From Winogradskyella schleiferi (GTDB lineage: Bacteria; Bacteroidota; Bacteroidia; Flavobacteriales; Flavobacteriaceae), in the NCBI RefSeq assembly GCF_013394655.1, contig NZ_CP053351.1:2634501-2698500 (forward strand): 64,000 bases of DNA, in the 5' to 3' direction. Shown here piece by piece: positions 35,998-43,365 of the stretch (positions within the stretch are counted from its first letter, which is position 1; every line of letters starts with the position of its first letter). Below the pieces are notes generated by a model, which was given only the letters and a program-made list of their open reading frames with translations, was not told where the DNA came from and did no database searches. A program made the position numbers and the translations under genes.

Positions 35998-36786
35998 ATG
36001 AAAAGAACATTGAGTATCATAATATTATTGGTTTCTACATTTGGTTTCGCTACCGAACAAATTCCTGATATTTTGATATGGAAAAATGACACAATTTCTT
36101 TACATAGCAATCCATTAGGTTCATATCCGAAATTAGACGAATTGAATTTATTTGGCGACGAAGATGCTGGATATTCGACTGCTTGTTGGAGAGAATATAT
36201 TGCAGAGTGGAAAATTATTGAGAATAAACTTTACTTATCAAATATCTATAGTTGTGATTATTCCTATTCAGAAAATAAAATCAAAGCTGATTTGAAAAAA
36301 TTATTTCCAACAGAATATGACAATGGAATGGTATTAGCAAATTGGCATCCTGGTAAACTATCAGTTCCGAATGGAAAATTAATAAATAGAGAATTTAAAA
36401 TCTATGAATCAGAATGGGTATTAGGAATTAGAAAAGGAAAAGTCATAAATGAAAAGAAATTCGACAATTCAGAATCTCACATCTCAATCTATACTCAAAA
36501 CCAAGAGAGTTTGAATGATTTCATTTCAAAGAATATAAATTGGAATGATATACCTCATTTAGAAAAAGGTAATCATATAGTTTATGGACTCATAAAGTCT
36601 GGAAATTTAAAAACGGAATTTAGCGTAGAAATAAAATCAAGGACAGAGTACAAAGAATTAGAAAAAGAAGCTTTACGAATACTAAAATCACTACCTGAAT
36701 TTGATTTTTACATTAAAGCAGGCGAAGTAATTAATGTAGCTTATACAATACCAATAATGTTTAATGAAGAATACAGACCGAAATAA
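35998..36786 (+). CDS. Secreted protein with a TonB-C-like end, unknown
   Basis: 262 residues with a signal peptide (MKRTLSIIILLVSTFGFA). The N-terminal part (IPDILIWKNDTISLHSNPLG, AGYSTACWREYIAEWKI) is common in small flavobacterial accessory genes. The C-terminus SRTEYKELEKEALRILKSLPEFDFYIKAGEVINVAYTIPIMF has the pattern of a TonB C-terminal domain (a closing IPIxF strand). No membrane anchor beyond the signal. It is bracketed by exact 10-bp inverted boundaries (35986-35995 and 36791-36800), which suggests a mobile single-gene cassette. Confidence 0.7.
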   Translation: MKRTLSIIILLVSTFGFATEQIPDILIWKNDTISLHSNPLGSYPKLDELNLFGDEDAGYSTACWREYIAEWKIIENKLYLSNIYSCDYSYSENKIKADLKKLFPTEYDNGMVLANWHPGKLSVPNGKLINREFKIYESEWVLGIRKGKVINEKKFDNSESHISIYTQNQESLNDFISKNINWNDIPHLEKGNHIVYGLIKSGNLKTEFSVEIKSRTEYKELEKEALRILKSLPEFDFYIKAGEVINVAYTIPIMFNEEYRPK

Positions 36787-36833
36787 ATACGTATGCTAAC
36801 AAAGTACTGTGCTAAAAAACAAGTAAAATTCTA

Positions 36834-37804
36834 TTAATTTTTCACTAACATACTTTTATAGTCGTTGTCAAATATCAATCCCGATTTTGCGATAGCAAAA
36901 GCTTGTTTTAAGAGCTTATTACATACTGCGATTAAAGCCAATTTTTTACTCTTTCCCTTGACTACTATTCGCTCAAAAATAGCTCTACATGCTTTATTGT
37001 ATTTACATGCTGTAAAACTGCACATAAATAATAAATTCCGGAGTTTTTGATTGCCCATTTTACTTATTCGTGGACGTCCTTTTACACTACTCCCACTTTG
37101 CCTTATTACTGGTGTAAGTCCGGCATAACTACATAGTTCACTTGCGCTTGAAAAACGTTCAAAACCACCTGTTAGAACTATTAGCATAATGGCGGTCTTT
37201 CTACCGATTCCAGGTATCGTTTTTATACGTGTAAATAAATCTTGATGTGTCTCTTTTACCAAAATCAACAACTTAGCCTCTAAGGTTTTCATCTCTTTAT
37301 CAAGCTGTTTTAAACTTCGTTTCAATGATCTCAAAACAGCTTTGCTTGGTTCTCCTAAACAGATTCCCCATGTAATTTGTTCTTTATCACAGTACGTTGC
37401 TTTGTGTATACTGAAAGGGTTCTGACGATCTGGAGACATTCCTGTACCTCTTTTGAGTTGCCTTTCCAAAGTTTTAAATCTACTTCCTGAGCATAATCAC
37501 AAATGAGTTTTGAATCGCTCTTATCCGTCTTAACTTTTGATAGTCCCATCTGGATAAAGCGTTTCACTGACAATGGATTTTCTACCGATACTTTTATACC
37601 CAATTCTAGCAAATGATACGCTAACTGATAATGGTAATAACCTGTAGCTTCCATCACACAATGGCTGTTCGAATTCAAGAGTTTTGCAAACTTTTTAAAG
37701 CCCGATAACTTGTTCTTGAACTGATGGTAATTACCATCAGAGTCTGTAACATCAAAAACCAAATGACTGATGTCAATCCCAAAATATTTAATATCTTTAT
37801 TCAT
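36834..37804 (-). pseudogene. IS110-family transposase, frameshifted
   Basis: The start at 37804 reads MNKDIKYFGIDISHLVFDV. The first frame keeps the RuvC-like DEDD residues (GIDIS; VMEATGYYHYQLA; KTDKSDSKLICDYA) but ends at a TAG (37355-37357) right after NKLHGESV. The rest, LGEPSKAVLRSLKR to the end, is in another frame: IPGIGRKTAIMLIVLTGG, then SYAGLTPVIRQSGSSVKGRP with the conserved Ser. Losing one T from a GTTTTAGG sequence would explain it. Family transposases are single ORFs of about 320-340 residues, so this is an inactivating mutation rather than programmed frameshifting. Confidence 0.88.
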
Positions 37805-38041
37805 AAGAAAATGTTTTTTTTGAAAGGACAATCTACGCGAGTTTCAACGACTTAAAATCGAGGTCTAAAGCCTCATACCTGCCCGTCCGTTCAGGCGGGG
37901 AACTGTTCGAAACTGCGAAAGAAAAGAGAGGGGATTTTCAATGTTGACGAGATCTAAAGTCTCTGCGTGTATATTAACCTTATTCCTCTCTTTTGTCTTT
38001 TCTGATTTATGCTCTAATTTAATGAATTGTAAACTTAAGCC
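37805..38041 (-). ncRNA. Candidate bridge-RNA region in the IS110 left end
   Basis: IS110-group elements encode a structured bridge RNA in the noncoding stretch upstream of the transposase. Here that stretch is about 237 bp, against only about 30 bp at the other end, which fits the IS110 rather than the IS1111 arrangement. Its outer 70 bp are conserved in the remnant at 45753-45827. I could not fold it, and a REP-like palindrome (37876-37901) interrupts it. Positional inference only. Confidence 0.25.
37876..37901. repeat. GC-rich REP-like palindrome, copy 1
   Basis: TACCTGCCCGTCCG, then TTCAGGCGGGGA, in an AT-rich setting. CCTG/CAGG and CCCG/CGGG can pair. A close relative lies inside the IS3 orfB at 43262-43286. 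Confidence 0.7.
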
Positions 38042-38173
38042 GTGTATAATTAATTGCTTTGGCAAGTGCTTATTTGGAAAATTCCTTCGGAATTTTCTCG
38101 CGTTCGTTTTTGTTTATTAAATTAGTTGCTGAAACACACAACTAACCATACACAACACCGTTGTGCATAATTA
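38042..38173. repeat. Dispersed attC-like repeat R1 (right part)
   Basis: Starts GTGTATAATTAATTGCT and ends with AAATTAGTTGCTGAAACACA, CAACTAACCATACACAACAC and CGTTGTGCATAAT. It aligns with R2 (41890-42014) and R4 (47631-47740). Its left end was split off by the IS110 and lies at about 36791-36811. Right after it comes TGACCCGTCCTGAATAA (38174-38190), shared with the IS3 left flank, and then directly the ATG of the Crp-like gene. Confidence 0.6.
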
Positions 38174-38190
38174 TGACCCGTCCTGAATAA

Positions 38191-38718
38191 ATGTTTGATG
38201 AAATTTTTAAAAATACTGGTAACACAAAGAGGTTCTCAAAAGGAGCTATTCTTCAAAATGCCGGTCAAAAATTTGCCAAGGCATTTTATGTAAAAAAAGG
38301 CCTTTTAAAAAGTTATATTATAGATGAAAAAGGAAAAGAACATATTTTTATGTTTGCCTCTGAAGGCTGGATCGCCTCAGATATAGAATCCCAAGCCTTT
38401 AATAATGAAACAATACTTTTTATAGAAGCTATTGAAATCTCAGAAGTCGTAATCGTAGATGTCAATAATTTTTCTCAATCAGAAAAAAACATGAATGAGT
38501 TTCAATCAATTTTAGAAGCATTAACAAAAAGAATAGGTGTTATGCAAAGACGTATTTTATCGTTAATGAGTGCGTCAGCTAGAGAGCGCTATGAATACTT
38601 TCTGCAAACATATCCAGAACTACCCAATCGAATACCTCAAAAAATGATTGCATCCTATCTTGGAATTACGCCCGAAGCCTTGAGTACTATAAGAAACAAG
38701 ATTACCAAAAAGGATTAA
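38191..38718 (+). CDS. Crp/Fnr-family transcriptional regulator
   Basis: 175 residues. Cyclic-nucleotide-binding fold at about 1-120: KRFSKGAILQNAGQKFAKAFYVKKGLLKSYIID, FASEGWIASDIESQ, FIEAIEISEVVIVDVNNF. A long linking helix (LEALTKRIGVMQRRILSLMS) is followed by ASARERYEYFLQTYPELPNRIPQKMIASYLGITPEALSTIRNK, a helix-turn-helix. The cAMP-contact residues of Crp and the Fnr cysteines are absent, as in most Bacteroidota members. It heads a probable operon with ribA, doxX, DODA and an NmrA-like gene, and may regulate it. Confidence 0.88.
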   Translation: MFDEIFKNTGNTKRFSKGAILQNAGQKFAKAFYVKKGLLKSYIIDEKGKEHIFMFASEGWIASDIESQAFNNETILFIEAIEISEVVIVDVNNFSQSEKNMNEFQSILEALTKRIGVMQRRILSLMSASARERYEYFLQTYPELPNRIPQKMIASYLGITPEALSTIRNKITKKD

Positions 38719-38823
38719 GCACTTCACTTTTATTTATTAATATAGATTAAGGTCTAAAACTGTTTAAATAACAACCTTTGCACTAAGCATTTTAAATAGT
38801 TTTAGACATTAATATTTACCACT

Positions 38824-39423
38824 ATGTTATTTCATAAAGAAAAAGTACAGTTTTCTAATACAGCCAAATTGCCAACTAAATATGGTGTGTTTAATATTGT
38901 TTCATTAAAAAGTGAACAAGATTCCAAAGAACATTTAATCGTCTCAATGGGCGATTTAAGGGCAAAGGATGATGTTTTGATGCGCGTGCACTCAGAATGT
39001 TTAACTGGAGATGTTTTTACCTCACTAAAATGCGATTGTGGCGAACAACTTGAAGCTAGTTTAAAGTTGATATCAGAAAAAAAAGAAGGAGCCGTTATCT
39101 ACTTGAAACAAGAAGGACGCGGAATTGGTCTTTTTAATAAGGTAAATGCTTACGCTTTACAAGACGAAGGACAAGATACCATAGCCGCCAATCATTCATT
39201 GGGTTTTGATACCGATTTAAGAACATTTGATATCGTTGCTCATGTAATTGATTTTCTTGGTGTTGCATCTATAAAACTATTAACAAATAATCCAGAGAAA
39301 ATAAATACCATTTCTAAATCTACTGGCATTTCAACAAGTGTGCAGCCGCTTAGAACAGAACCCAACAAGTATAATATTGACTATTTAACAGTTAAAAAGG
39401 AGGAGCTGAACCACGCGCTTTAA
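38824..39423 (+). CDS. ribA: GTP cyclohydrolase II
   Basis: First enzyme of riboflavin synthesis: opens GTP to 2,5-diamino-6-ribosylamino-4(3H)-pyrimidinone 5'-phosphate. 199 residues. Zn ligands in VHSECLTGDVFTSLKCDCGEQL (three Cys); catalytic region YLKQEGRGIGLFNKVNAYALQDEG; the DLRTFDIVAHVIDFLGV and LLTNNPEKINTI motifs follow. A stand-alone RibA, whereas flavobacteria usually have a fused RibBA, so it is probably a second copy that travelled with this cluster. 105 bp after the Crp-like gene. Confidence 0.95.
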   Translation: MLFHKEKVQFSNTAKLPTKYGVFNIVSLKSEQDSKEHLIVSMGDLRAKDDVLMRVHSECLTGDVFTSLKCDCGEQLEASLKLISEKKEGAVIYLKQEGRGIGLFNKVNAYALQDEGQDTIAANHSLGFDTDLRTFDIVAHVIDFLGVASIKLLTNNPEKINTISKSTGISTSVQPLRTEPNKYNIDYLTVKKEELNHAL

Positions 39424-39500
39424 TTTCTTAATCTACATTAATGCTTAACGGTACTGTAAAACCGATTTTTGTACCAATCAATAACTTAACAATCTAAACA

Positions 39501-39905
39501 ATGACAACAACAAAATCAAAAGGATTAAACATTGCCTTATGGGTAGCACAAGGCCTTATTGCCCTAACATTAATTTGGGCAGGATACGCTAAATTATTTC
39601 AACCCATTGAAGAAACTGCAAAAATGCTACCTTGGGCATTGGATAATCCTGGGCTACTTACATTTACAGGAATCATAGATTTACTTGGTGGTATAGGCAT
39701 CATTTTACCAGCAGCTCTTAAAATACAGCCCAAACTATCTGTTTTTGCTGCTTACGGAACCATTGCACTGATGATAGCTGCAAGTGTTTTTCATATTTCA
39801 AGAGGAGAAGCATCATTAATAGGTATGAATATCTTTTTCTTAATACTTGCTGTGTTTGTGGTATGGGGACGTACTAAAAAAGCACCTATTTTCCCAAAAC
39901 AGTAG
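39501..39905 (+). CDS. DoxX-family membrane protein
   Basis: 134 residues with four membrane helices. Seen: LNIALWVAQGLIALTLIWAGYAKLF, TFTGIIDLLGGIGIILPAAL, LSVFAAYGTIALMIAASVFHI and IGMNIFFLILAVFVVWGR. The first helix with WAGxxKLF and the second with GIxxLLGGIGIILP are the DoxX-like pattern. DoxX proteins serve in quinone or thiosulfate-linked redox modules. It lies 77 bp after ribA and 15 bp before the DODA gene, so the three are likely cotranscribed. Confidence 0.82.
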   Translation: MTTTKSKGLNIALWVAQGLIALTLIWAGYAKLFQPIEETAKMLPWALDNPGLLTFTGIIDLLGGIGIILPAALKIQPKLSVFAAYGTIALMIAASVFHISRGEASLIGMNIFFLILAVFVVWGRTKKAPIFPKQ

Positions 39906-39920
39906 ATTGAACATTCTAGC

Positions 39921-40865
39921 ATGACTAGAAAAGATTTTACAAAAAAGTCCATTTTATTAGGTGGTAGCATAATACTTGGTGCCACCTATGCCTTTAACAC
40001 TATGAACGGATTAGAAGACCTTAAAAAATATACCGACAAGCTACCAAAGCAGTCTAAAAAAATGCCTGTTCTATTTACCTCTCATGGTAATCCTATGGAC
40101 ATTCCTATAAGCAAAGAAGAACGCCCTTTTTGGATGAAATTATACGATTTAGGAAAGGAATTGAAACAGAACTATGAAGTAAAAGCAGCCTTGGTGGTTT
40201 CTGCACATTGGTGTACCAATGGCAAAACCATGGTTAATAATTCGGTACAGCAAAAACAGATTTATGATTACTATGGCTTTCCAGAGCATTATTACGATCC
40301 AAAATATAGTGCACAAGGCGCACCAGAGATTGCAAAGGAAATCACCAAATTGGTAACTACAATAGAAGAAACCGATGAATGGGGTTTGGACCACGGCGCT
40401 TGGCCCATGTTGATGCACTTATTTCCAGCAGCAGATGTGCCCGTTTTTCAAATGAGTATTAACTATAACGCACAACCTGAATACCATTTTAATATGGGGC
40501 AGCAACTCAAATCTTTAAGAGAAAAAGGCGTTTTGGTGATTGGTAGTGGTTCATTAATTCACAATTTGAGCTTAGTGATGCAGAAAATGCGAACAGGAGA
40601 TCGCTCTATTTTTGGATGGGAAACAGAGTATGATGCTTGGTTAAAACAGCAACTTGAAGCTAGAAACTTTAAAGACTTAACCAATTACCTTACTAGTCAT
40701 AAACTAGGTAAACTCGCAGCACCTACACCAGACCACTATGTACCATTACTTTACAGCTTAGGTATGATGGACACAATAGACAAACTAGACTTTTTTTACG
40801 AAGCAACACCTACTATTCCTGCCTTTAGCGAGCGTAGTTTTATTATTCAACCCGAAAATAGTTAA
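39921..40865 (+). CDS. DODA-type extradiol ring-cleavage dioxygenase (YgiD-like)
   Basis: 314 residues: an N-terminal hydrophobic segment (KKSILLGGSIILGATYAF) that is absent from E. coli YgiD, then the LigB-superfamily domain. Metal-binding and catalytic His lie in VLFTSHGNPMDIPIS and LVVSAHWCTNG, and further His in FPEHYYDPKYSAQGAPEIA and WGLDHGAWPMLMHLFP. SLIHNLSLV and PTPDHYVPLLYSLG complete the family blocks. It should cleave a catechol such as DOPA with non-haem iron or zinc; the true substrate is unknown. The hydrophobic leader suggests membrane anchoring or export. Confidence 0.85.
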   Translation: MTRKDFTKKSILLGGSIILGATYAFNTMNGLEDLKKYTDKLPKQSKKMPVLFTSHGNPMDIPISKEERPFWMKLYDLGKELKQNYEVKAALVVSAHWCTNGKTMVNNSVQQKQIYDYYGFPEHYYDPKYSAQGAPEIAKEITKLVTTIEETDEWGLDHGAWPMLMHLFPAADVPVFQMSINYNAQPEYHFNMGQQLKSLREKGVLVIGSGSLIHNLSLVMQKMRTGDRSIFGWETEYDAWLKQQLEARNFKDLTNYLTSHKLGKLAAPTPDHYVPLLYSLGMMDTIDKLDFFYEATPTIPAFSERSFIIQPENS

Positions 40866-40868
40866 AAT

Positions 40869-41687
40869 ATGAAAATACTAATAATAGGTGCTTCAGGAAT
40901 GATTGCCCAAGAATGCATAAAAGAATTATCAAAAGCAGGAAACGAGTTACGATTGTTTTCTAGAGGAATTAAAGCAGAAAATTACCCTAACCATGAAGTT
41001 GCACCAGGTGACGTATTAAAAAAGAGTGACTTAGAAAGAGCTATTAACGGCTGTGATGCGATACATAATACAATCAACACACCAGATGAGGCATTAGCAG
41101 TTCAAAACATTGTTGCCATAGCAAAATTGAAAAACATACAACGTATCAGTTATGTAAGTGGTGCAACGGTTAGCAAAGAAAATAGCTGGTTTACCATGGT
41201 AGGAAATAAATATAAGGCCGAACAATTACTTAAATTAAATGGCATACCCTATATGATTTTTAGACCTACCTGGTTTATGGAATCCTTGGATATGATGATT
41301 CAAAACGGAAAGGCCAACGTAATGGGAAAACAGCCTTTAAAATTACATTGGATTAGTTCTAAGGATTTTGCAAAACAGCTAAGTAAAGCCTATGCGATTG
41401 AAGCATCTATAAATCGGGAGTTTTATTCTTATGGCCCAGAAAAGTTGACCCTTAAAGAAGCATTAGAGCAATATATTAAGGTAAAACACCCAAGCATAAA
41501 TAAAGTAGCAAACGCACCTTTTGGGTTGCTTAAAATTATTGCCTTCATCACAAGAAACAAGGAATTGAAAAATATCATCCCAATGTTCGAGTATTTTGAA
41601 AAAACAAAAGAAGTTGGTATTAGTGATGACACAAATAACCTTCTTGGTACACCAAGTATTACTTTGAGTGATTGGTTAACACAATAA
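40869..41687 (+). CDS. NmrA-like NAD(P)-binding protein
   Basis: 272 residues with a Rossmann fold: start MKILIIGASGMIAQECIKEL (GxSGxxA dinucleotide motif), ELRLFSRGIKAE as the second strand and Arg. SYVSGATVSKENSWFTMVGNKYKAEQLLKLNGIPYMIFRPTWFMESL resembles NmrA/atypical SDR proteins (a K-x-x-E pattern in place of the YxxxK catalytic pair). Last gene of the Crp-ribA-doxX-DODA cluster: it begins 3 bp after the DODA stop codon. A strong terminator follows. Confidence 0.82.
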   Translation: MKILIIGASGMIAQECIKELSKAGNELRLFSRGIKAENYPNHEVAPGDVLKKSDLERAINGCDAIHNTINTPDEALAVQNIVAIAKLKNIQRISYVSGATVSKENSWFTMVGNKYKAEQLLKLNGIPYMIFRPTWFMESLDMMIQNGKANVMGKQPLKLHWISSKDFAKQLSKAYAIEASINREFYSYGPEKLTLKEALEQYIKVKHPSINKVANAPFGLLKIIAFITRNKELKNIIPMFEYFEKTKEVGISDDTNNLLGTPSITLSDWLTQ

Positions 41688-41714
41688 AACAAAAACTATA
41701 CATTACAGAATATT

Positions 41715-41749
41715 AAAAAAACGGCTTGAGTTTTACCTAAGCCGTTTTT
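41715..41749 (+). terminator. Terminator of the Crp-ribA-doxX-DODA-NmrA operon
   Basis: AAAAACGGCTT pairs with AAGCCGTTTTT around GAGTTTTACCT, and a T-run follows. 28 bp after the last stop codon. Confidence 0.9.
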
Positions 41750-41889
41750 ATATTTAAATAAGTATTTCGTAAACCAAAGGTCATAGCCTTTTATTATACA
41801 TCTAATCTTATAGAATACTCATGGTGGCGAAAAGAAACAAGTCTTAAAAAATTTGAGATAAAACTCAATAAATAACTATGCATAAAAAA

Positions 41890-42014
41890 GTATATAATTT
41901 ATTGCTAGTTCTAGCTTACTTACGAAAATTATCGTGAATTTTATATTCGGTTTTTATTTGCTAAATTAGGTGCTTAATCATGCAACAAACCATATACAGA
42001 ACCATTGTGCCTAA
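41890..42014. repeat. Dispersed attC-like repeat R2
   Basis: GTATATAATTTATTGCTAGT, then the GCTAG-TT-CTAGC hairpin, GGTTTTTATTTGCTAAATTA, GGTGCTTAATCATGCAACAA and ACCATATACAGAACCATTGT. The left end is imperfectly complementary to the right end. The IS3 element begins just beyond it. Confidence 0.6.
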
Positions 42015-42056
42015 TTTTGACCCGTCCTGAAATAAGGCTACATAATTTTAAATATT

Positions 42057-42422
42057 ATGTACAAAAATGACAAAGTAATTAGACGGTATTCAGAGCCTTT
42101 TAAACTTAAAATTCTTGACGAACTTAGTAAAGGTAAACACACAATGAGCGAACTTTGTAAACTCTATTCTATTGCACCCACAACAGTCAATGAGTGGATT
42201 AAAAAGTATAATCGTAAAGACTTAATGAACACCAGAGTAAAAGTGGAAACTAAAGACGAAATATCTAGAATCAAAGCATTGCAAAAAGAGAATGAAAAAC
42301 TTAAAAAGCTAATGCTTAAAAAGGATCTGGATGCAATGGTGGAGGAATCCTATCTTGAAGTAGCTGCAGAAAAATTAGGATATAAAAATGTTCAGCAACT
42401 TAAAAAAAAGCTCAATATCTAG
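42057..42422 (+). CDS. IS3 transposase OrfA
   Basis: 121 residues with a helix-turn-helix: RRYSEPFKLKILDELSKGKH, TMSELCKLYSIAPTTVNEWI. A leucine-zipper helix follows (EISRIKALQKENEKLKKLMLKKDLDAMVEE), the usual OrfA pattern for dimerisation. It ends shortly after an A8G run (42402-42410), where the ribosome can slip -1 into the orfB frame. Intact in itself. Confidence 0.9.
   Translation: MYKNDKVIRRYSEPFKLKILDELSKGKHTMSELCKLYSIAPTTVNEWIKKYNRKDLMNTRVKVETKDEISRIKALQKENEKLKKLMLKKDLDAMVEESYLEVAAEKLGYKNVQQLKKKLNI
42402..42410 (+). promoter_or_regulatory. Putative -1 programmed frameshift site
   Basis: AAAAAAAAG in the last codons of orfA. In the orfB frame a TAA at 42401-42403 bars normal read-through, and the frame is open from 42404. 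This is the standard layout for making the IS3 OrfAB fusion. The fusion would still stop at 42689. Confidence 0.75.
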
Positions 42423-43300
42423 CTTTTATTAAAACTAGAAATAGAGCTAAGGGATTTGCTTCTTTATCTACTATAGCAAGTTGTTTTGGACTTAAACGTG
42501 ATGCGTATTATAAATACAAATCTAGAGCTGATAAGCGTTTAAGACTAGAACAACCGATTATAAACATAGTCAGTAAAAAACGCAAATCCCTTCCTAGAGA
42601 AGGCGTACGTAAACTCATAAAATCATTAGATGATGAATTTAAAAAAGCCAACATTAAAGTTGGTAGAAATACGCTATTTAACGTCCTTTGAAAACATAAT
42701 ATGCTAACAATTAGAAAGAAAACCAGTGCCAGAACCACTAACTCATATCATCGCTTTTACAAGTATAACAACATTATAAAAGACCTTGAAATAACGCGAC
42801 CTAATCAAGTTTGGGTGAGTGATATCACTTACATTAGAACTGTAAAAGGCTTTTGTTACTTAGCTTTAATAACTGATGTGCATTCTCGTAAAATTGTGGG
42901 CTACGACCTTAGTGATAGCCTAGAACTAAAAGGATGTGTAAGAGCGCTTAATAAGGCCATTTATCAAGCTAAAAACATTAAAGGACTCATACATCACTCT
43001 GATAGAGGAATACAATATTGTAGTAATGTGTATACACAGATACTCAAAAGAAAAAAGATAGATCTCAGTATGACAGAAGAAAACCATTGTTATGAAAACG
43101 CCATGGCAGAACGGGTAAATGGCATCTTAAAAGATGAGTTTTATCTCGACCAGACCTTTGATAACGTAGCACACGCAAAGAGAGCTGCAAAAAGTGCTAT
43201 TAATTTATACAATGAAATAAGATTACACTTATCTTTAGATTATAAAACACCTAATATGGTATACCTGCCCGTCCGGCAGGCGGGTAAATTATCAGCGTAA
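42422..43300 (+). pseudogene. IS3 transposase OrfB with nonsense mutation
   Basis: From the frameshift the frame reads AFIKTRNRAKGFASLSTIA, then CFGLKRDAYYKYKSRADKR. At 42689-42691 a TGA replaces what should be Arg (CGA) between NVL and KHN. Downstream the integrase core is intact: PNQVWVSDITYIRTVKGF (first Asp), GLIHHSDRGIQYCS (second Asp) and TEENHCYENAMAERVNGILK (Glu). A single C-to-T change explains the loss. Close to the end, LPVRQAG is an insertion encoded by the REP-like palindrome; without it the end would read MVYKLSA. Confidence 0.88.
43262..43286. repeat. GC-rich REP-like palindrome, copy 2, inside orfB
   Basis: TACCTGCCCGTCC then GGCAGGCGGGTA. CCTGCC/GGCAGG form a 6-bp stem. It adds seven codons in frame (LPVRQAG). 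Related to the copy at 37876-37901. Confidence 0.75.
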
Positions 43301-43365
43301 ATTCAATTTTAACCTGTAGCCATATTTCAGGACAAAACATAACAACTAACCAAATACACAAAATT

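Larger units (their letters stand above)
36801..38041 (-). mobile_element. IS110-family insertion sequence (inactivated)
   Basis: The element comprises a DEDD transposase gene broken by one frameshift, a short right end (about 36801-36833) and a long noncoding left end (37805 to about 38041). Boundaries come from comparison with a deletion derivative at 45686-45827 that has the same two ends. It sits inside an attC-like repeat: AACAAAGTACTGTG on the right, CCGTGTATAATTAATTG on the left, so the shared flanking core is only about GTG. There are no terminal inverted repeats, as usual for IS110. Ends are accurate to about 10 bp. Confidence 0.75.
42024..43333 (+). mobile_element. IS3-family insertion sequence (inactivated)
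   Basis: The left inverted repeat GTCCTGAAATAAGGCTACA (42024-42042) matches 18 of 19 positions of the complement of 43315-43333. Inside are orfA, an A8G slippery site, and orfB with an in-frame stop. Both left (TTTTGACCC) and right (AAAACA) flanks lack a clear target duplication. It is inserted at the edge of repeat R2. A 21-bp REP-like insertion sits in the last codons of orfB. Confidence 0.85.

Noticed and set aside
36834..37831. IS110 as two overlapping genes with programmed frameshifting
   Set aside because: IS110 transposases are single open frames and the break has no slippery signal; a one-base deletion is simpler.
37865..38065. 66-codon minus-strand frame in the IS110 left end
   Set aside because: Lies in a noncoding element end with no recognisable protein features; its N-terminal ATG falls in repeat sequence.
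43334..43365. Direct repeat of the attC-like element on the right side of IS3 (ACAACTAACCAAATACAC)
   Set aside because: Similar to R1, but short and typical of flavobacterial 5' leaders; not strong enough to call a repeat copy.
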